A DNA stretch of 64,000 nucleotides. Source: Clavelina lepadiformis (taxonomy: Eukaryota > Chordata > Ascidiacea > Aplousobranchia > Clavelinidae). Both the position numbers and the translations under genes were made by a program. Below, one piece after another: positions 57,579 through 64,000 of the stretch. Location: positions 18,724,860-18,788,859 of the forward strand of contig NC_135244.1 of assembly GCF_947623445.1 (NCBI RefSeq). Reading direction: 5' to 3'. The first letter of the stretch is position 1. Every line of letters begins with the position of its first letter. The notes under the pieces are model-generated. The model was not told the origin of the DNA. It saw only the letters and a program-made list of their open reading frames with translations, and ran no database searches.

Positions 57579-58887
57579 ATTGTCGATCTATTGATACTCT
57601 GCAACAGTTTTCTTGCTTGACACTACTTGTCTTTAGACTAACTGAGTTTCTGCTGTTTCCTCTACAAGTGCAATTTAGTGTAACTCGTTTAGGCCAAAGC
57701 GATAGTGCTGTAAGTTAGAAACACTTGAAATAAAAATCAATAATTTTATGAACGCACTTTACGCCACTTCACCAAACTGACGCAATTCCTAAAATTTAAG
57801 CTTGATATTAGTTAGGCTCTAGGTGAAGCGAAACATATGCGCAAAAACCAAACCAGCTACACGTTTCGACTCAAACGCATGAACTTTATTTATGTTGTAA
57901 AGTCCCAAATTTTTTGTATGAAATTGAACAATTTTCTTCTGTAAATCTATGCGTCCGTTGCTTAAAATCGAAACAATAGCTGTTTGGTGTGGTGACATTT
58001 CTTTGTCTTCCTTGGGCATAATCACGCCGCCTTAATTGGTTCTTTTGTTGGTTTTCATCCGTAGGTCTATGACGTTATTCAGTAGTAAGCGTAGTGTCGG
58101 CTGCTTAATGCTAATAGTTTATCTATAAAAGTGTTATATAGTTTACAGTCACGTCTTACGTATAACTAATTATATTTCGTTTTAGGACTCGCAATTCTAT
58201 TTTAATAAAGCCTTAGTTACTTTTGATTTTATATCTCAGTTCCCAGGTCATGACATTTGCTGTTAACAGCAGTTGTGCTGCAGTAGACTGCGTTTTGATA
58301 TGTACAAGATTTTACGTTTACTCGTGGCCTTACAATTGTGTGGTGGCATCAAACGGTCTGTGCATAAATTGCCAAGTGAAGCTACTGAGCTTACGAAGCG
58401 TTACAAGCAGTGGGAGACTGTGCCGCTGTAAATCGTTATCATGCTGATAGTTGCGGCATCAAATATTTTCTTGATTTATACTGCGTCTTACTGTTTTTGA
58501 GCTTTATATACTGCTCGGTAATTTTTTTAAATAACTATATAAAAGAACGTATGATTTTTTTCCAGTCATTGACTAAGTCACAAAATTGTTGCTTTGCGAT
58601 TTAACAAGCTAACTGTGACAACAAACGTTGAAGCAAAATGCTTTTCAGAAATATTATCAACCGAAATAAAAATCTTTCAAACATCTGTCAACTAGACACA
58701 GCATGGCAATAAGCATACATTCAGCGATTTTATTCGTTCCTACAGGAAAATCAAATAATCTTATGGTAGAATATACAGTTATGATATGCGCTCCCTTGAA
58801 GTTGGGACATCCACCTAAAAAACCGGGTGACACCTGGATTTTAACCATCATAGCAACGATAATATGCTCATTGCCGTCTTTGAAAAT
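57579..58887. other. Intergenic region between ACP5-like and RPF1
   Basis: About 1.3 kb between the start of the ACP5-like gene and the stop of RPF1, both on the minus strand. It holds the promoter of the former and the 3' UTR of the latter. TTTATT at 58728-58733 reads AATAAA on the minus strand and is a likely RPF1 polyadenylation signal. Confidence 0.55.
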
Positions 58888-61800
58888 TTACAAGTGAAAC
58901 TTTCTTCTGCTTGAATCCATTTCATGACGCTGAAAAAGAAACATGACGATGACAAATGCTTATCTACAAAGCTACACATCAAGTAGGTTGTTGCTGTACA
59001 TACCTTATGTATCCACTCGTATTCCCCATACTTGGAATCAAAAGTTCCTTTCTGAAGAGAGCGCAACTTTAAAGTGAATCTTGGGCCAATCTCCTGCAAC
59101 CCCACACGTTTTTCATTTCGAAATATGTATCTGCATAGCGTTAGCGATTATTAATTGTACTTACACAGACATTCTCAATCTTAGTGTCCACCTTGGCAAA
59201 AAAATTCACTGACGCAAGTTTTAAATATTGATCAATTCGCGTTATTGTTTAAATCAGGGGTGTCCAACCCGAGGCCCGCGGCAAGGTTCTGAGTGGCCGT
59301 GCGGTATTTTTCGAAATGACTTATATAATCAACTGAATCATCGACGTAATTTATGGCGAACTTACATTCCGAGAAATTGGCATTTATTGTTTGCTTTCTT
59401 TGTTTATTGCTCTATACTAAACAGCAATAGATAGATATAAAATGTACTATAGTGTCTAGTGCAGGGGTGCACAATTTTTCAAGTGAATTTTATTGCATCA
59501 CAATTTATTTCTAAGATTAGAATTTTGGTGTGAGGGTTTTAATTAGAAATTAGCAGTAAACACACAAGTGGTACGCGCAATCATTTGTAAATCGCATGTG
59601 GCCCTTTGACCAAAAAGGTTGGACACCCCTGGTTTAAATCATACACGTATCAATAAAACGTAATTTCACAGAACAAGATTATGGTGAACGACCTGTGATG
59701 TCGGAAAAAGACGAAATCTCGTTGGTTGTGGTAAGTTGCAACCTGCCGACCCTTAAACTGGGGATCATGAGGGTATAAAGAAGCGAACATTCGTCCGACC
59801 GTGTGTCCAAGTCTCGTTCCAAAGTTGTTTAATATTATCTAAAGAAATAAGCAGTCTTACTAAAGGAGTGCATTATAAGTGGAATTAGAATTCAGGTATT
59901 TCCTACCTCAGGTTGGTGCGAAGTAGGAGTAGTGCTGTGTTTTATTTCCTTTCTTAACTTTACATTGGACATTTTAAAATGTGTTGTGGGCCCGTCAGGT
60001 AAGTGGCAATGCACAAGTCCATCTTTAGAAGTTGAAACATTAAAAAATCTCCCCAAAAAGCTTTAACTCTAATCAAGCAGTCAGTAAACGTACTAAGAAT
60101 ATTCAGAAGTATGTATATGCATTTTTATTTCAACATACTTGGAGTTTTGCGGTCTTCATTGATGATAATTATATCAGTATACCCCTTGGCAAGACATTGA
60201 GTTATTATCTTTTTAATATCAAGGGCTCTTCTGTAGTATACAAACGAATTGGGAAGACTTTGACTGTATTCCTTCAAAAATCTTGTCGTTCGCTGTAACA
60301 TATGATGTAAACCAGTTCATACATAAAAAGTATGGCAATGACTAGTGAGTGAAATAACTAAAATATAATACAGTCGAATCCGCTTAATTCGGACACCGGA
60401 TAATTCGGACACTGTATATAAATATAAAATAAATAAAACATAAAATACAAATATAAAAATAAGTTTTCTTTTCTCGGGAGTCCACTTACACGGAAAGAGA
60501 TCTTTGAAAACCTTCAAAAAAGTTTAAAATTAGTGGAAAAACTCTGAGAATACAACTTCACTTACAGAGCGCGGGCGATCTGACGTAGTAAGCAGGATTT
60601 TAGGAAGTTGTTTTCTCTCAAAATAATTTGCCATTTCATCAGTCTCCTCATCCAACAAAACTTCCTTATCTTCAGGATGGACCATCGTGTCCTCTTTTTC
60701 TCGCTGGTTGTCGATGGTCTTCTGGGGCTGCACAGGTGGAGCATCTTCACCCAACTGTTCCCTTTGTTTTTGCCGCAGATTCCTTAACTTAATCCGTTCC
60801 TGTAGCATTAAATCACAAGATATTTTCATTGCAATTTGTTTTCCAACTTGTGATTGACATTTATGAATATGTTTTTATTCTTGAGAAGAGCTTATGTCAA
60901 CTTAAATAAATGCCTTCACTTGCAAGTACATATGTTGTAATCTGTAACCAACTGACAGTCGCAAAGTTACAGTATTCTAACAGCATGCAAGATCTATACA
61001 CTTAGGTTGTTATTACAGGTAAATCCCACAAAGAGAAATCGCTTGTGCCCCAAAAATCTCTTCAAACTAACATATGTTCCACGGATGGTTATGGAAATAT
61101 TTAAATACCAGTTAAAATAATGGGGTGACGGTTACGTCACGAGTATTGAGTTGTTTTGGAAATGCTGAAATTTTATTTTGGGATCTTGCAATTCAGTTGT
61201 TGACCGGACTTGAATTCTCCTTAATGACGTTCAGATAAATTACCTCGCTTGAACTGGTGTGCCATATATATACCGATGTAATGTTTGCAATTTTTCCTTT
61301 AATTACGTGATTGAATTCACTGGTTACTACTGCGCAATGTAACATTCAGTAAGCTTTGCACGAAGGTGGAAGCCTTCGTGTCTTATAATTAGGGCGATTA
61401 TTTTTTGACCTAAAAAACGAAAGTTTTTGATCTAAAAATTGAATATTTTGACATATGAAGAACTCAGTAGTTAAATTACGCATTATTGCACGAAAAGTTA
61501 AAATTTATTTTAGTAAAGAAGGGCAACAATGTGAACACAAACCCAGCCTATTCTGAAAAGGGTTATGAGCTAATTACAAATCACTGCCAAAAAAACTGCA
61601 ACTAAAACACAACAAAAACTGTTCAATACATTTGTCTAAACTAAAGATGCATTAAGTTATTACACTATCTAAAGCAAAATCGAAGCAAGAGCTGATTCAC
61701 AATGGGCCATTTACAACAATATAAAGTAGGCTACAAGGCGTACAATGTAAAATGACAAGTTCACCTACAGTGCAACCTCTATGACACCACGAAAATGCAG

Positions 61801-62629
61801 TTTGTAAACAATTTTGACTTGGTAAAGAATTTTAACTTTGTAAACAATTTTGACAATTTTTGACCTACCGTATTTTACGGACCATAAGGCGCACTGTCAA
61901 TAAATTGCTTTGATTAGTTTTTTGTTCATACATAAGGCGCATGTGTTACCGTATAAAGCTCATTAAAATACGTTGTGCGCATGCGCGCACTAACGCACGC
62001 ATGCGCATTATGATCCATACATTAGGCGCACCGGCTTATAAGGCGCACGATCAATCTATGAGGAAAAAAAAGGATTTAAAGTGCGCCTTATGGTCCGTAA
62101 AATACGGGAATGCTATAAATTTGACAAATTTTTGACTTTTTTTGACAATTCAAAAAATAATCGCCCTACTTATAATAAAGAAAATGGGAATTTTATAATT
62201 TAGTAATTTGTATAGACAGAATTAAGCAACTAACAGCATAGTCACGCCGTTTGAGAAATGAGAACTCATATCATCGAAGCAGAAGTAAAACAAATCATCA
62301 ACCATCAATCGTCCTCGCTTATATTGTAACAATAGCAGCCAGTGTACACGATCATTATGGTGAATATGGTTGTTGTGTAATACTTCACACAAGTAATAAA
62401 CAAACAAATTAATAATTTGTCATAATGGCACATATACCTTTCTCTGTTCTCTTCTCAATTTAACATAAGCAGCCGCTCGCTTTTGTTTATTTCGAATTTG
62501 CGAAATATTCCACGATAATTGGTTTCCATCAGTGCTGGATGAAGTTGTAAGATCCAGACTTGATACTGAAGCAATGTCACTAAACACACCACCAGAGCAA
62601 ATACTTACTTGATCATCATCAACTTCCAT
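58888..62629 (-). CDS. RPF1: Ribosome production factor 1 (Brix-domain protein)
   Basis: Nucleolar Brix-family protein needed for large-subunit rRNA processing and 60S assembly. Exons: 62438-62629, 60566-60799, 60139-60292, 59907-60022, 59693-59838, 59004-59130, 58888-58929; phases join exactly to 336 residues, against 349 in human. Exon 1 gives an acidic/Ser N-terminus, then the basic [18 protein letters not shown]. Exon 2 has [15 protein letters not shown] and [12 protein letters not shown], the start of the Brix domain. Later exons carry [50 protein letters not shown] and [18 protein letters not shown]. The ending [11 protein letters not shown] with stop is nearly identical to the human C-terminus. 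The first intron (60800-62437) and the fifth (59131-59692) each contain hAT-type elements. The linker [12 protein letters not shown] in exon 4 is less conserved than the rest. Confidence 0.96.
59255..59631. mobile_element. Non-autonomous hAT-type transposon in RPF1 intron 5
   Basis: Ends are CAGGGGTGTCCAACC (59255-59269) and its reverse complement GGTTGGACACCCCTG (to 59631). They are flanked by an exact 8-bp duplication GTTTAAAT at 59247-59254 and 59632-59639. The 377-bp interior has no coding capacity. A second CAGGGGTGCACAA motif at about 59462 suggests an internal copy of a related end, perhaps from nested insertion. Confidence 0.94.
61390..62168. mobile_element. 779-bp hAT-like MITE in RPF1 intron 1
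   Basis: The left end TAGGGCGATTATTTTTTGA (from 61390) matches the reverse complement of the right end (to 62168) over 19 bp. An 8-bp duplication CTTATAAT flanks it at 61382-61389 and 62169-62176. The interior is rich in TTTTTGACAA-type repeats and contains another element (61868-62107). There is no transposase frame, so it is non-autonomous. Confidence 0.9.
61868..62107. mobile_element. 240-bp inverted-repeat element nested in the hAT-like MITE
   Basis: The 28-bp inverted termini at 61868-61895 and 62080-62107 contain CCGTATTTTACGGACCATAA. Internal TAAGGCGCA and TTAGGCGCA copies repeat the terminal motif. A CCGTATTTT...TAAGGCGC short repeat of this kind recurs in many animal genomes as I recall. 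A target duplication was not identified. Confidence 0.8.
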
Positions 62630-64000
62630 GTTTTAAGTGACTTAATGGGAAAATCTTGATAAAGGAGGTTTGTATGTTTATCCTATTGCATTGATTCTAG
62701 ATACATAAACAAAATTGGAAACCATAATAAAAATATTCTTTGATAACAAAACTGCATTTTTGGTTGTCTTTGACAAGATGCTGGGTGTGCAAAAGGTCTA
62801 TAACTTAAGGTGCGCTATCACATAGCCTACTATCAAGTGAAGGTTTTGATGTTTTAGCAATTCCCTGTACATCCGGATTGCTATAAAACTAATGTAAAAA
62901 TCCCAAACTGTGTGCACAATAGATATAAAATACAGTACATTTAAATGCATTATTTGTTCCTATCAATGCATTTGAAGTGATCTTTTAAGTTCAATAAAAA
63001 CTGCACTTGAGTGCGCCATTGCCAAGCTCTGCGGACCTGTCTGACAAAGCATGTGTGCACATACTTTATCCATATAAAGTGTTACAGCTAAAATTATTTT
63101 TTTTAGTCACTTTCAACAAAAATAAAAACAAAACAAATAAGTTGTGTAAACAAGTGGGTCACAATCGAAACTTACATGAAGGCTAGGCTAGCTTAATACA
63201 GTTGTACGGACCGACTACGCCTAAAAAGTACGGCAGTTTTTGACGAGAACTCGTGCGTGCCCAGACTGAAAGACGTATAGCCTAAATTTTGACGTGACGT
63301 CGTGCACTGAAGCTTCAATTTTTTGTAAGTTTATTATTATTGGCGTTTAAGCAACCAGTTTTAATTTGTTTTATTTGTTATAAATCGGCTAAAAAACCAA
63401 GAAACCCAGCGTGCACATTGATAAACCTCATTCGTACATGTACCACACTTTCCAATATGGAGATACCTGTGCTATTCTCAAGGTTTAACACCCCACGCGT
63501 TTAGCTCCTAGTGTACCCGGAGGGAAATTCCCGTTAGTGATGATAAGTAACTTGTTAGTTCCTGTGTTTGTAATCCCAAAGATTAATTTTCTTTTTTCCA
63601 CTTTCTAATTTTCTATTTATGTACGCAACCTTTAATCTTATTACAATTACCAAGAGATCTAATTGCAAACGTTTTATCAAAATTGTTTTGTAATTTCGAT
63701 CACTAGTTCAAAAAGTAAATCTAATAAGACATGTTAACCTACATATATTTTACTTGAATTTCAAGTAATAAAATCATAATAAATTAGCCTGCTCTGTACA
63801 ACGTACAGCATTAACTTAACAAAATGCATGAAAAGTGGAATAAATACAAAAAATGTTTTGCAGAGAAAAATTGTATACAGGACATGGAAATCGAAAATGA
63901 TAATCGAGTATATAATTGTACATACGCTCTTCTCAGTCAAACAATTAAATCCTCGTTGTCAAATGATGAAGGTCTACTCCCAGTCCCTGCATGACAGGTT
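62630..64000. other. Upstream flank of RPF1, no gene seen
   Basis: The RPF1 promoter region should lie just above 62629. I found no clear TATA box, no RNA gene and no open frame of note to the end of the window. Confidence 0.5.

Overview
This window is from an intron-rich animal nuclear genome: AT-rich non-coding DNA, GT-AG introns (two are GC-AG), and genes found only in metazoans. It is not bacterial; there are no operons, Shine-Dalgarno sites or CRISPR arrays. Gene content (an apolipophorin-type giant lipoprotein, an ACP5-type phosphatase, CDC14, RPF1, a large-subunit ribosomal protein gene) fits an invertebrate. Compact introns of a few hundred bases and protein similarity to vertebrate sequences make an invertebrate deuterostome such as an ascidian plausible, but that is inference. 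I did all splicing by hand from splice signals, reading-frame phase and remembered family similarity; nothing was searched.

Layout, left to right: (1) 2.66-9.59 kb, minus strand, CDC14 dual-specificity phosphatase, 13 exons in phase, with the short first coding exon not found. (2) 9.88-18.0 kb, mostly non-coding, with one orphan coding-like exon and small repeats. (3) 18.0-19.3 kb, plus strand, an RPL37 gene copy with conserved introns but a destroyed zinc finger. (4) A 66-bp-armed foldback repeat at 19.5 kb. (5) 21.56-25.23 kb, plus strand, a secreted carboxylesterase/cholinesterase-family enzyme, complete in 11 exons (578 aa). (6) 26.42-50.14 kb, minus strand, a complete 35-exon, 5,523-aa large lipid transfer protein of the apolipophorin/apoB/vitellogenin superfamily, including a single 11,182-bp coding exon. 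It has a TATA-like promoter, and a hAT-type non-autonomous transposon sits about 150 bp upstream of it. (7) 53.66-57.58 kb, minus strand, a membrane-anchored relative of tartrate-resistant acid phosphatase with several metal-site residues replaced (508 aa, 6 exons). (8) 58.89-62.63 kb, minus strand, ribosome production factor RPF1, complete in 7 exons (336 aa), with hAT-type elements in two introns.

The genes do not form one pathway. Two are ribosome-related (RPL37-like, RPF1), two are secreted and act on lipids or esters (esterase and apolipophorin, convergent with about 1.2 kb between stop codons), and two are phosphatases. The most unusual items are the 11.2-kb exon with its internal ~54-residue repeats, the acid-phosphatase relative with an altered metal centre, and the RPL37 copy without three of its four zinc ligands.
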